A DNA stretch of 64,000 nucleotides, taken from the NCBI RefSeq assembly GCF_004208415.1, contig NZ_CP035758.1:4464001-4528000 (forward strand), read 5' to 3'. Shown here piece after piece: positions 35,441 to 42,434 of the stretch. Position 1 is the stretch's first letter. The number at the start of each line of letters is the position of its first letter. Origin of the DNA: Ktedonosporobacter rubrisoli (lineage in GTDB: Bacteria > Chloroflexota > Ktedonobacteria > Ktedonobacterales > Ktedonobacteraceae). Made by a program: the position numbers and the translations under genes. A model generated the notes under the pieces. The model was not told the origin of the DNA. It ran no database searches and was given only the letters and a program-made list of their open reading frames with translations.

Positions 35441-37487
35441 GACTCCATACGCATAGAACCGCATTGGACAATGATCGTTGTGAGATTGCTTCTAACGTGA
35501 CTCCGCCTGATTCTAGTTCATCCTGGTTCTGCTGTATGATCGCGTAGTCTTGCAATGACAAGGCGTAAGGAATGCCGTTAGGCTGTGATTTAACTGTTCT
35601 TACCAATTTCAGGTCTTTACCCATGATCTGTATACCGGTCCAGCTACGGTTAGGTAGTTGCCTTAGAAGTTCGTTTCTATCTCCACTTGGGTACAACTCG
35701 CGTACAATCTCGCGCTCTTCCTCTGTCCATATTGGCGCGGTTCCTTGTGTTCGCCATATAAGGCCGTCGTCTATCTCCCAGGTCGGATTTTCCCACTCGA
35801 TGACTACGCGCAAGAAATGGGGGGCTATGCTCTCCAGCGTCAAATTTTTTACCAGGGCGTTGACGAGTGACATACGCTTGCTAAAGGTTAAATTTTTCCA
35901 ATGCGGCGCTAACTTTTCTACAAGCTTTTTGTACTCAATGAGGTTGATAACGTCTTCACCATCTCTCTGTACTTCAAAGTACGCCTTTTTATCCTCTAAC
36001 TCTTCCCGTTGTAGCAGAATGATAGCTAGGTCCTCCTCTAATGCCTCTCTCACGCTCTGGCGTAGCTTAGGATTGCGCAGACTCTTTTGAATACCGGCGC
36101 GGTCCCTTTTGATAGTCTCAAGCTGTTTATCAATTGAGGATATTTCGCTCACTGCCTCGCTGACACGTGCCTCGTACCAGTTTCGGTAGTGCTCATAGCT
36201 ATCTGTCTTGCTTAGATGATCTAGTAGCTTGTCCTTGAATATGCTGTCCAGGTGTTCAACCTGGATGGTGACGATACGTCCGGTATCTTTATGAGGCTCA
36301 CGGTATGATATTTCATAGTACCATGCGCCAAACTTGTTAGCGACATAGATAACCTGGCCCTCATTTGCTGCCTCTATGCACTCTTTTAGCAGGGCCTTCG
36401 GGTTTCGTTTTATGTAGTACCGCGCTTTGTTGGGTCTTAACGTGTTCTCCTCGCCGTTGGTAAGATAAGGTGATAAACGATTGAAGGCGAACCAAAATTT
36501 ATCCTCTTCCTCCGGTGGGATAATGCGCGGGTGATTGTTATCGCGTATATTGCCTCTGTGTAGCCATTTGCCGATAGCATCGATGTTGCACAGCATATCC
36601 CGTAGCCCGCTCTCACTGAGATGAAACCCTCCCGATACTTTCTTTACATGGCGATTGCCTATAACTTCTCTGGGCATATCTGCAGGAAAATCAGGGAATA
36701 GTACAGGCTTCTTGCACAATTCCCTATACATCGGCTTGAGCTTTCCATCAAACTTAACATACATTCTGAGCAAATTGAGCCGTACTTCGGCGTGAGGCTC
36801 GTAAGGAATGTACTTCTTGTAGTTAGGATTAGGGGCGTGTTCATCGTTAATCAGGATGGTTTTACGCCTGTCGATAATAAACCCCAACGAGATAGCGCGA
36901 CCATCATATAAACCTTGCGCGGCTATACGGCGTAGCGCACCACCTAAGCGATTATACACATAGTCGCGTATGTAGTCGGCGGACTCTTCACAACGCCAGC
37001 GAAATTGTTTTACATCATAGGGGTTCTCGAAGTCATAGACCTTATGCGGTGTGATAACAATACAATCATGGTTCTTGCAAATGTCGATGAAAGTATTTAC
37101 TTGGATCATGCTTTCATCTCTGAAAAGACGGTCTTCTAATTGCACTAGGACAGCTTTGATAATGTCCTTCTCAATATATTCTGTAAGAGTTCGTAAGCCT
37201 TCCCTCTGGTCTATTCTGAGGCGGCCTGATGCATTTTTGATTTTCCCATCTTTGCCTCTATTCTCGACGAAGAGAATTATTTGATCTTCAGCCCATCCGT
37301 ATTGTTTGCCCATAGCGGTTAGCTCGGTGGTCTGCATCTCGCCTGATTGGACGTGCTTAATTACTTGATTCTTTGTGGACTGGCGGGCGTACACCCCTAG
37401 AGCGAAGGTTACAGGTAGTTCCTTCTGCTCTCCCCACTGGCGTTGTTTCTTCTCTGGCTTGGGCTGAAACTTGTTGGCCTTGAGCAT
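35424..37487 (-). CDS. Large serine recombinase (integrase) of the rtcB element
   Basis: 687 residues. Resolvase-type catalytic domain at about 29-185, with the nucleophile in GVYARQSTKNQ (Ser37) and LVQLEDRLFRDESMIQV; recombinase DNA-binding domain at about 195-330; a long charged coiled coil at about 425-530. Then comes an unusual Myb/SANT-like module (WTEEEREIVRELYPSGDR to WTGIQIMGKDLKL, about 592-636) and a 50-residue tail. I do not see the paired CxxC zinc ribbon common in this class. GGAGATAGAAA precedes ATG 37487. The last five codons (RPSDC) and the stop are host rtcB DNA beyond the crossover; in the excised circle the frame would instead run on for 35 residues. Confidence 0.93.
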   Translation of the reverse strand: MLKANKFQPKPEKKQRQWGEQKELPVTFALGVYARQSTKNQVIKHVQSGEMQTTELTAMGKQYGWAEDQIILFVENRGKDGKIKNASGRLRIDQREGLRTLTEYIEKDIIKAVLVQLEDRLFRDESMIQVNTFIDICKNHDCIVITPHKVYDFENPYDVKQFRWRCEESADYIRDYVYNRLGGALRRIAAQGLYDGRAISLGFIIDRRKTILINDEHAPNPNYKKYIPYEPHAEVRLNLLRMYVKFDGKLKPMYRELCKKPVLFPDFPADMPREVIGNRHVKKVSGGFHLSESGLRDMLCNIDAIGKWLHRGNIRDNNHPRIIPPEEEDKFWFAFNRLSPYLTNGEENTLRPNKARYYIKRNPKALLKECIEAANEGQVIYVANKFGAWYYEISYREPHKDTGRIVTIQVEHLDSIFKDKLLDHLSKTDSYEHYRNWYEARVSEAVSEISSIDKQLETIKRDRAGIQKSLRNPKLRQSVREALEEDLAIILLQREELEDKKAYFEVQRDGEDVINLIEYKKLVEKLAPHWKNLTFSKRMSLVNALVKNLTLESIAPHFLRVVIEWENPTWEIDDGLIWRTQGTAPIWTEEEREIVRELYPSGDRNELLRQLPNRSWTGIQIMGKDLKLVRTVKSQPNGIPYALSLQDYAIIQQNQDELESGGVTLEAISQRSLSNAVLCVWSRPSDC
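35425..35462 (-). other. Attachment site attR (element / rtcB C-half junction)
   Basis: Read on the minus strand, element sequence GGTTCTATGCGTATGGAG is followed by the TC core (35442-35441) and host GGCCATCAG. TC is shared, in register with the rtcB codons, with the site at 42416-42417. A shared GG three bases earlier is the alternative core, but only TC centres the attP dyad. Confidence 0.8.
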
Positions 37488-37584
37488 TTTCTATCTCCTC
37501 AATTTCAAGGGCTAACTCAACTAAAATTCTGCAAACGCGTTCAACGTGAAGCTTTGATAACATCTGCTCGTTACCCCCTGTCAT
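37357..37584 (-). CDS. Possible small ORF overlapping the recombinase start
   Basis: About 75 codons from ATG 37584 (MTGGNEQMLSKLHVERVC, LVELALEIEEIENAQGQQ), overlapping the first 131 nt of the recombinase gene in another frame. There is no ribosome site. It would begin almost at the predicted transcript start. It could be a leader ORF or chance; I do not recognise it. Confidence 0.2.
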   Translation of the reverse strand: MTGGNEQMLSKLHVERVCRILVELALEIEEIENAQGQQVSAQAREETTPVGRAEGTTCNLRSRGVRPPVHKESSN

Positions 37585-37612
37585 ACTAAGATCGATCATC
37601 TGATTATAACAG

Positions 37613-37621
37613 GGTGAACCG
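37613..37621 (-). promoter_or_regulatory. Extended -10 promoter for the recombinase
   Basis: On the minus strand TGTTATAAT (37621-37613) matches TGnTATAAT, an extended -10; no good -35 is present, as is usual for this class. It lies about 125 nt upstream of the recombinase ATG. Confidence 0.55.
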
Positions 37622-37779
37622 GCTTTACAGGCTGATTGAAAACACTTAGCCGAGGCGATTCTAGTGACGAGATGTTTATCTCGGCTGTGGTATAAAGCGT
37701 GTTCAATAGAAAGCGTATAGTAAAGATTTAACGGCCATTTCGACGACCATTTAAACGCACTTGACAAGCAAGCGGTATC

Positions 37780-39231
37780 TCAATAGCTCCTCTCTGCCTG
37801 GGGCGTGGGAAGAACGTATAAAACGGTTATGTGAATCCGGTTGTTGTCTGTGGGCAACGTGGCCGGGTCGCGCCCATTCATGGTGATGGCAACATGGGCT
37901 ATTCCTGACTGCTGTGCGAGGAACTGAACGGCTTGCCTGCGGCTTTTGCCCGCTATCTGTTCGCGGAACTGCTCTTGCTTTGCCGGGCTCAGCTGGTAGC
38001 CATAGCTCCCGGTCGCGGTAATCGTCACGGTGGTTGCGCTCGTGGTCGTCTGGTCCAGATGGAGCGCGGTCTGTATGGGACTGATGAGGCTGTAGCCTGC
38101 TCCTTGCTCCTGCATGGCTTGCCGGTCAAGCTGCTGGCGCACAAGGCGGGCGAGGGCTTGCGTCTGGTAGGCGATGCCTGTACAGGCGACGCTGACCTGT
38201 ATCGTGGCCTGAGTGGCTTCTTCTCCTGGCCGGTGGTCGCTGTTGACCTGTGAGTGACAAGCAACCGGAGTAAGCAGCGTTTCATGCGTATGGACCTGAA
38301 TGCGGAAGCGATCTTGCAAGCTCTGGGTGATGCTAGTTTGCAGAGGCGTAGCAGCGTTATCCAGGTCGCTTTGTGTCACCATGTGATAGGTGCGGGCGTC
38401 TTGCCCTCCGCTAAAGGCGTGCAGATTGGCCGCTAAGACATAGGCTCGGCAACAGGGGCCATAGATGGCGTCGGCGCTGATATTGCCCGCCGGTCCCGTG
38501 CTTAAGGCGTGGGCCGCAACCGCGACACTGCCTTGCACCGGGGGTACTGCTGGGGGAATGGTCGCGCTCTGGTCGGTCACGCTCTGCACGCCGCTCGTCG
38601 TCTGTAACAAGGTGCCTGCTGGTATCACCTGAGCTTGCGTCAACCCATTGTAAAAGGTAATGCGTCCCTGGGCCGCCTGTGCGAGTTGCTGACCGGTGCC
38701 AGTGGCCGGGACGGTGCGCGTCTGCATTATCCTCAAAGGAGCAAGCCTTCGCCCGTCTATCTCCTGGCTCTGCGAGGTCGCTCCCTCGGTGCGGATCGTG
38801 GCTGTGAAGGTGGTGCTGATGCTGGCAGCGTTGGGGGTAATGGTGACGGTAGCGCTCGTCAACCAGAAGGGGACAAACCAGCATACTGCGCCGATGAGTA
38901 CAGCCAGAAGACAGAGAGACAAGGCCGCAAACAGCCACGCGTGGGGGTGCTTTCCATTGGCGCGTCGTGCCTGTGCTGGCTCTGTGGGTGTGGCTGCTTC
39001 CTCCGGTTCGCTGATGCTTCCCTCCACACTCGGCACGGGGGTGGCTAGCTCCTCTGCCTCTTCTGGCTCCTCAAGGATAAACAGGTTGATGGTACGTGAG
39101 TGTGGGGGTGCTTGGTCGGGTGCTGGCTCGTTGGGTGGCTGGCGCTCCTGCTCGGCTGCGCCTTCGAGTTGGCTGGCAAGTGTAGCTAACAGGCGCTCAA
39201 TTTCTTGCTCTAGCTGTTGACGTGGTTGCAT
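37780..39231 (-). CDS. Membrane-anchored baseplate-J-like protein (element cargo)
   Basis: 483 residues from ATG 39231, which has AGGAGG 7 nt upstream; an upstream ATG at 39309 is not needed. Cytoplasmic acidic N-terminus with a helical QQLEQEIERLLATLASQLEG, one transmembrane helix at about 99-123 preceded by RRANGKHPH (N-in, C-out), then a large outer part starting SATVTITPNAAS. GRITFYNGLTQAQVIPAGTL followed by VTDQSATIPPAVPPVQGSV and HALSTGPAGNISADAI resembles the Baseplate_J/gp47 core as found in Chloroflexota anchored proteins. No phage tail genes accompany it, so a surface or adhesion role is as likely as a tail-derived machine. Confidence 0.65.
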   Translation of the reverse strand: MQPRQQLEQEIERLLATLASQLEGAAEQERQPPNEPAPDQAPPHSRTINLFILEEPEEAEELATPVPSVEGSISEPEEAATPTEPAQARRANGKHPHAWLFAALSLCLLAVLIGAVCWFVPFWLTSATVTITPNAASISTTFTATIRTEGATSQSQEIDGRRLAPLRIMQTRTVPATGTGQQLAQAAQGRITFYNGLTQAQVIPAGTLLQTTSGVQSVTDQSATIPPAVPPVQGSVAVAAHALSTGPAGNISADAIYGPCCRAYVLAANLHAFSGGQDARTYHMVTQSDLDNAATPLQTSITQSLQDRFRIQVHTHETLLTPVACHSQVNSDHRPGEEATQATIQVSVACTGIAYQTQALARLVRQQLDRQAMQEQGAGYSLISPIQTALHLDQTTTSATTVTITATGSYGYQLSPAKQEQFREQIAGKSRRQAVQFLAQQSGIAHVAITMNGRDPATLPTDNNRIHITVLYVLPTPQAERSY

Positions 39232-39296
39232 GGGTCTTCCTCCTGGAGTCGCACATGGGCAGGAAAAGAGCGGTTGCTCTCCTCCTGCCTGGATGA

Positions 39297-39605
39297 CTAA
39301 GGCTTCCACTTTGGGGCAATGGTAAAAAACGCACTTGAGAGGACACCATAATGCTTGATGTCGCTATCATCGACAAAGCGTTGCAAGAAGTCGAGCGGAA
39401 CACGCCCGTTCCAGCGAACAACGACAATACCAGTGCTGCTATCCCGCATCACGCCAGAGGCTACCACCTGGGCGCGGGTATGTTGCTCCTCGAACAGATC
39501 GTCTAGCTCGTAGATCAGATCTTTCATCACTGCCTGTGTACATATCAAGATGAGCAGTTCATCAGCCTGCTGTACCGCTTCTATCTGCTTTGCCATGTCT
39601 GACAT
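39297..39605 (-). CDS. 102-residue hypothetical protein (element cargo)
   Basis: ATG 39605 has AAGGAGG about 8 nt upstream, so it is probably real. Soluble, alpha/beta pattern: IEAVQQADELLILICTQAVM, LIYELDDLFEEQHT, STGIVVVRWNGRVPLDFLQ. Not recognised. It lies 12 bp after the FG-GAP-like gene stop and 65 bp before the baseplate-J-like gene, so it belongs to the cargo operon. Confidence 0.7.
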   Translation of the reverse strand: MSDMAKQIEAVQQADELLILICTQAVMKDLIYELDDLFEEQHTRAQVVASGVMRDSSTGIVVVRWNGRVPLDFLQRFVDDSDIKHYGVLSSAFFTIAPKWKP

Positions 39606-39617
39606 GTCTTTCCCTCC

Positions 39618-40349
39618 TTAGAGATGAAGCTGTTCACCCGGTTTCGCCGGGCGGAATCTGCCATTGTCATTGACGAAAGGAAACAGTTGTCCATTTGCCA
39701 CAATCACCATATCCGGCTTGCCGTCTCCGTTCACGTCCCGAAATTGCAGGCTGACCGGGGTGTGATCCTGCTCGGTTCCGATAAGTTGAGGGCCAAGATA
39801 GGTCAGGGCATGGGTCGCGTCTCCTCCGGGCAACTCGATCACGATGACTTGTCCGTTGAGGTTGAGGGCTTCAAAAAAGCTTGGATGCCCGTCTGAATCG
39901 TGATGACCCACGACGGCGAAACAGCGAGAGAGGCGCGGGTAGCCGTATTGGGCGTTGATCTGTGCACTCTGCCATTGCCCGATCACCCACGTGCCTGCTA
40001 TCCAGACAAGCAGCAAAAGCAGCATCCCGCTACCCATATAGAACAGAGGATGCACACTACGTCTGTGCCTGGTTGTTGGTGCTGGCGTGGGCGGCTGGTT
40101 GCGGCTACGGCGGCGTACAATCACGTTCAGGGTATCAGGTGCTTGCCGGGTACTGGCCGGGCGGGTCGTCGTGTAACGAATGGCGCTCCTGGGAAATGGG
40201 ACGACATCATAGCCAAGATCAGCCCCTTGCATCAGGCTATTCTCTTCCTCTGTATCAACCTGGGCGGGCCGGGTGGTCGGGGCTGCTGCTTGAGAGACGC
40301 GGCTAGCTCTGAGCGTGCGCGGTGGGTGCGGCGCTTGGTAATACTGCAT
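39618..40349 (-). CDS. Single-pass membrane protein with FG-GAP/Ca-loop-like outer domain (element cargo)
   Basis: 243 residues from ATG 40349, chosen for GGGAGG 6 nt upstream; the longer frame upstream is unsupported. A basic, Pro-rich cytoplasmic part (RRRSRNQPPTPAPTTRHRRS) is followed by a transmembrane helix at about 102-124 and an outer domain with CFAVVGHHDSDGHPSFFEAL and FRDVNGDGKPDMVIVANGQL. DVNGDGKPD is the calcium-loop signature of FG-GAP/VCBS-type beta-propeller repeats. N-in topology matches the baseplate-J-like protein two genes on, so the two may meet outside the membrane. Confidence 0.65.
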   Translation of the reverse strand: MQYYQAPHPPRTLRASRVSQAAAPTTRPAQVDTEEENSLMQGADLGYDVVPFPRSAIRYTTTRPASTRQAPDTLNVIVRRRSRNQPPTPAPTTRHRRSVHPLFYMGSGMLLLLLVWIAGTWVIGQWQSAQINAQYGYPRLSRCFAVVGHHDSDGHPSFFEALNLNGQVIVIELPGGDATHALTYLGPQLIGTEQDHTPVSLQFRDVNGDGKPDMVIVANGQLFPFVNDNGRFRPAKPGEQLHL

Positions 40350-40407
40350 TAGCGCCTCCCTGCTGTGCGCGCTCCACCTGAAGCGGTTCGCATGATTGGA
40401 AAGACGT

Positions 40408-40686
40408 TCATGCCTGCCGCTCCTGTGGTGAGAGGGTATGCTTTGTACAGAACAAAGGTTGAGCCTGCGGAGATGGCCGCATCGGGGTACAGCCTGGGCA
40501 ATAGGCCCTTTGCCCGCATTCAGAACAGATTTTCTCAACGCGGCTGAACGGTGTAAAGGTATGACCATAGTAGTGGCAATTATTGGCGGCTATGTCTACG
40601 ATACGGCCTATTATCTGGGTAGTGGATTTCTTTTCCGATGGAATGGGAATGGATTCCCCCCACAAGGAGAAAATTTCTGACATCAT
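40408..40686 (-). CDS. Small zinc-site protein (first gene of the element cargo operon)
   Basis: 92 residues from ATG 40686 (a second ATG follows at once), with AAGGAAG and AGGT upstream. Contains HYYGHTFTPFSRVEK and then ICSECGQRAYCPGC, two CxxC knuckles suggestive of one zinc site. Not recognised further. It leads the minus-strand cargo genes, 58 bp before the FG-GAP-like gene. Confidence 0.6.
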   Translation of the reverse strand: MMSEIFSLWGESIPIPSEKKSTTQIIGRIVDIAANNCHYYGHTFTPFSRVEKICSECGQRAYCPGCTPMRPSPQAQPLFCTKHTLSPQERQA

Positions 40687-40711
40687 GTGACCTACTTCCT
40701 TGACGTGGGGA

Positions 40712-40808
40712 GCCTCACATGTCAGAATCATACGTGAGGACTCCCTGACCTACGCAACGGTATATAGTTCTCACTCGCTGACCTGTCGTCTTGTCCACGG
40801 CAGGTCAG
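40712..40808. repeat. Two hairpins in the divergent control region of the element
   Basis: An imperfect stem GGGAGCCTCAC/GTGAGGACTCCC spans about 40710-40745. A 12-bp stem CTGACCTGTCGT (40778-40789) pairs with ACGGCAGGTCAG (40797-40808), with one T-G pair. They lie between the XRE gene and the zinc-site gene and could be operators or structured leader RNA of the cargo operon. Confidence 0.5.
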
Positions 40809-40975
40809 AACAGTATCACCCCCTTTGTCTTCAACTGGCATATCTGGAATATAACACATATTTTGATCATAAACAAGCCTTTTTGAGCATATATGAGCAC
40901 AGATAAGCACTAACGTTGTAAAAGAGATGGCTTTGTGCTATCATAGGCCCAAATTAAGCCTGTTTGGAGGAGAGA

Positions 40976-41185
40976 ATGACAGAGTTTGGACGACTGCGCA
41001 TAAATGCCGGCCTTACCATTGTTCAGTTAGCAAATGAGGCTGGAATATCACGTGGGACTATCGAGAAGATAGAGAAAGATAAGGCTGTTAGAGCTGTGCT
41101 TGCTGCTCGTGCTTGCAATGCGCTTAGTCGTCATTTGTCACAGCCTGTGACCTATGAAGATCTTGGAATCAAGGTTATCAAATAG
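40976..41185 (+). CDS. XRE-type helix-turn-helix regulator
   Basis: 69 residues from ATG 40976, with GGAGG 5 nt upstream. A compact Cro/CI-like HTH: FGRLRINAGLTIVQLANEAG, ISRGTIEKIEKDKAVRAVL, then a short helix and tail. Divergent from the cargo operon, so it is the likely regulator of the element (repressor of cargo and/or of excision). Confidence 0.85.
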   Translation: MTEFGRLRINAGLTIVQLANEAGISRGTIEKIEKDKAVRAVLAARACNALSRHLSQPVTYEDLGIKVIK

Positions 41186-41360
41186 ACTTAATATTTTTGT
41201 TGGCTAGGTAACCCCCTATCTTTCTCTTTGCTGGTTATAATCTCCATTTTTTATCTTCCGAATCTTCCCGGATGGGTAGAAAACCGTCCGGGAGTTTCCC
41301 GGTTGCTCCTCGCGCTTCTCAGGCTGGCTCATTAGCTACCTCAGGCTCATTTCCGTAAGT

Positions 41361-41436
41361 TTGGGCCTCCCTTTATCCTGCACTACCCCTACTGCGTAGG
41401 TGGTGTACGCTGCGCGGGCGTCGATCACGTTCGGGT
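41361..41436. repeat. Direct repeat copy 1 (about 76 nt)
   Basis: TTGGGC to ACGTTCGGGT, about 90 percent identical to 42042-42118. It includes a CACTACC/GGTGGTG stem. On the minus strand it is open and reads NPNVIDARAAYTTYAVG. Confidence 0.75.
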
Positions 41437-41598
41437 TTCCTGCTGGATGGTCGGGCGGTTGCTGCCTATTCCGAACTGATGTGTATGCTCTTCTCCCGTA
41501 GCAGCGTCAGAGGGCGGGGCAGTAGTGGCCCATCCTGCAGTGTCCTAGTCCCGCTAAGTCCCGCCGGAGGCTCCGCCGGGGTCTGACCAGGGAAGCAC

Positions 41599-41780
41599 CG
41601 GAGCAGCACAGGCGTGAAGAAATTCGGACGCTTGCGCTTGCCCGTTTCCAGAGGTGATACGCTCGGAAGGATTTCAGCGCGGTGATGGCGAACTACCTGC
41701 ATTAGCCCTGAGCCGCGCTGAAGTCACGGAGTGCATATCACCTCTGGAAACGGGTCCGATTTTTAGCCTGTGCTGCTCCG
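41599..41780. repeat. 182-nt large inverted-repeat (fold-back) structure
   Basis: Nested perfect arms: CGGAGCAGCACAGGC (41599-41613) with its complement at 41766-41780; AAATTCGGA with TCCGATTTT (8 of 9); CCCGTTTCCAGAGGTGATA (41641-41659) with its complement at 41736-41754; CGCTC with GAGTG; TTCAGCGCGG (41673-41682) with CCGCGCTGAA (41713-41722). The loop is 30 nt. The left arm has 12 extra nt, a direct repeat of CGCTTG. There is no U-run, so it is not a simple terminator. Confidence 0.85.
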
Positions 41781-42041
41781 ATGAAACGTTCGGGTCGCTT
41801 CTATTAGAAAGGCGCGTAGCATTCCTTGCTCTGATGCATGTTGACTTGAAGCTGGCAGGTTGGGTATCCCGGTGCCAAGCTGCTGTTGTGTCATAGAAAA
41901 GGCTTACCTACTCTCTAGCAGTGTGGCATAAGTACGTACACATTCTTTGTGTATCCATTTGGACACATACACAAGCAGGTCACATCGTCGTAGCTCTTCA
42001 CAAGCTTTCTCATAAAGACAGTTCACAAGAAATACACAAAG

Positions 42042-42118
42042 TTGGGCTACCCTTTATCTTGCACTACCCCTACTATGTAGGTGGTGTACGCTGCGCGGGG
42101 TGTCGATCACGTTCGGGT
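42042..42118. repeat. Direct repeat copy 2 (about 77 nt)
   Basis: Partner of 41361-41436; differences include C to T and GC to AT changes and one added base. It ends at ACGTTCGGGT and overlaps the start of the 89-aa ORF. Confidence 0.75.
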
Positions 42119-42350
42119 GTTCAAGATATGTGGCCAGGCTGGTAACTGGTACAAACAAGGAAGCGTTGCATCTTGGCTAGCATTGAGAGAGAGTAGAGGC
42201 AAAGCCGGGGCCGTAGCCTACGCACTTTGTGGCAAGGATTGGGGCAGAGACTACTACAAAGTTCATAGGCCCACGGACGTTTTGCGGATGTTTGTAGGGA
42301 AGGCCGTGTCAGAGGGTGAGGGCTTGATAGCCCTCGATCTCTTCAAGTAG
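42081..42350 (+). CDS. Possible 89-residue hypothetical protein near attL
   Basis: Open from GTG 42081, or GTG 42117, to TAG 42348-42350, with VRVFKICGQAGNWYKQGSVA, KAGAVAYALCGKDWGRDYY and a PTDVLRMFVGKAVSEGEG tail. Composition is protein-like, but no ribosome site is seen, and its 5' part lies in a direct repeat, so it may be a fragment. Confidence 0.3.
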   Translation: MVYAARGVDHVRVFKICGQAGNWYKQGSVASWLALRESRGKAGAVAYALCGKDWGRDYYKVHRPTDVLRMFVGKAVSEGEGLIALDLFK

Positions 42351-42398
42351 TGACCTAAGTATAACTAAGGCGGAACTATCTATATGTCGTTCACTGGT

Positions 42399-42434
42399 AT
42401 TCTGTACTGTTCGTTGAAGCCGCGGCTCCCGCAG
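42399..42434 (-). other. Attachment site attL (rtcB N-half / element junction)
   Basis: Read on the minus strand, host GGGAGCCGCGGCT is followed by the TC core (42417-42416) and element AACGAACAGTACAGAATACC. Joined through TC, the element halves give an attP with arms TTCTATGC and GTACAGAA at equal distance from the core (six of eight positions complementary), as expected for a serine integrase. Confidence 0.8.

Larger units (their letters stand above)
35441..42415. mobile_element. 6,975-bp serine-recombinase element integrated in rtcB
   Basis: Bounded by TC cores (GA on the plus strand) at 35441-35442 and 42416-42417; precise removal restores rtcB in frame. Contents on the minus strand: recombinase, small overlapping ORF, baseplate-J-like anchored protein, 102-aa protein, FG-GAP-like anchored protein, zinc-site protein. 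On the plus strand: an XRE regulator and a possible 89-aa ORF. About 1.2 kb next to attL is mostly non-coding, with large inverted and direct repeats. I see no relaxase, replication protein, capsid or conjugation gene, so transfer would need a helper. Composition is mixed: the recombinase is AT-richer, the cargo distinctly GC-richer. Confidence 0.9.
41186..42415. other. Mostly non-coding, repeat-rich arm of the element next to attL
   Basis: 1.23 kb. A hairpin CTTCCCGGATGG/CCGTCCGGGAG (about 41263-41294) may end the XRE transcript. It also holds two diverged copies of a 76-nt direct repeat and a 182-nt palindromic structure (separate entries), and a possible 89-aa ORF. The 10-mer ACGTTCGGGT occurs three times (ends 41436, 41795, 42118). 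Frames look decayed. Confidence 0.55.

Noticed and set aside
35460..35464. Independent start of the RtcB C half (ATG 35464)
   Set aside because: No proper ribosome site, and the resulting fragment would lack the N-terminal metal site; it is a gene fragment, not a working gene.
37780..40686. Element as a prophage
   Set aside because: Apart from one baseplate-J-like fold, no capsid, terminase, portal, tail or lysis gene is present in 7 kb.
41466..41702. 78-codon minus-strand frame and 80-codon plus-strand frame (41654-41896)
   Set aside because: Both lie in the inverted duplication and share SPLETG because of it; neither has a ribosome site.
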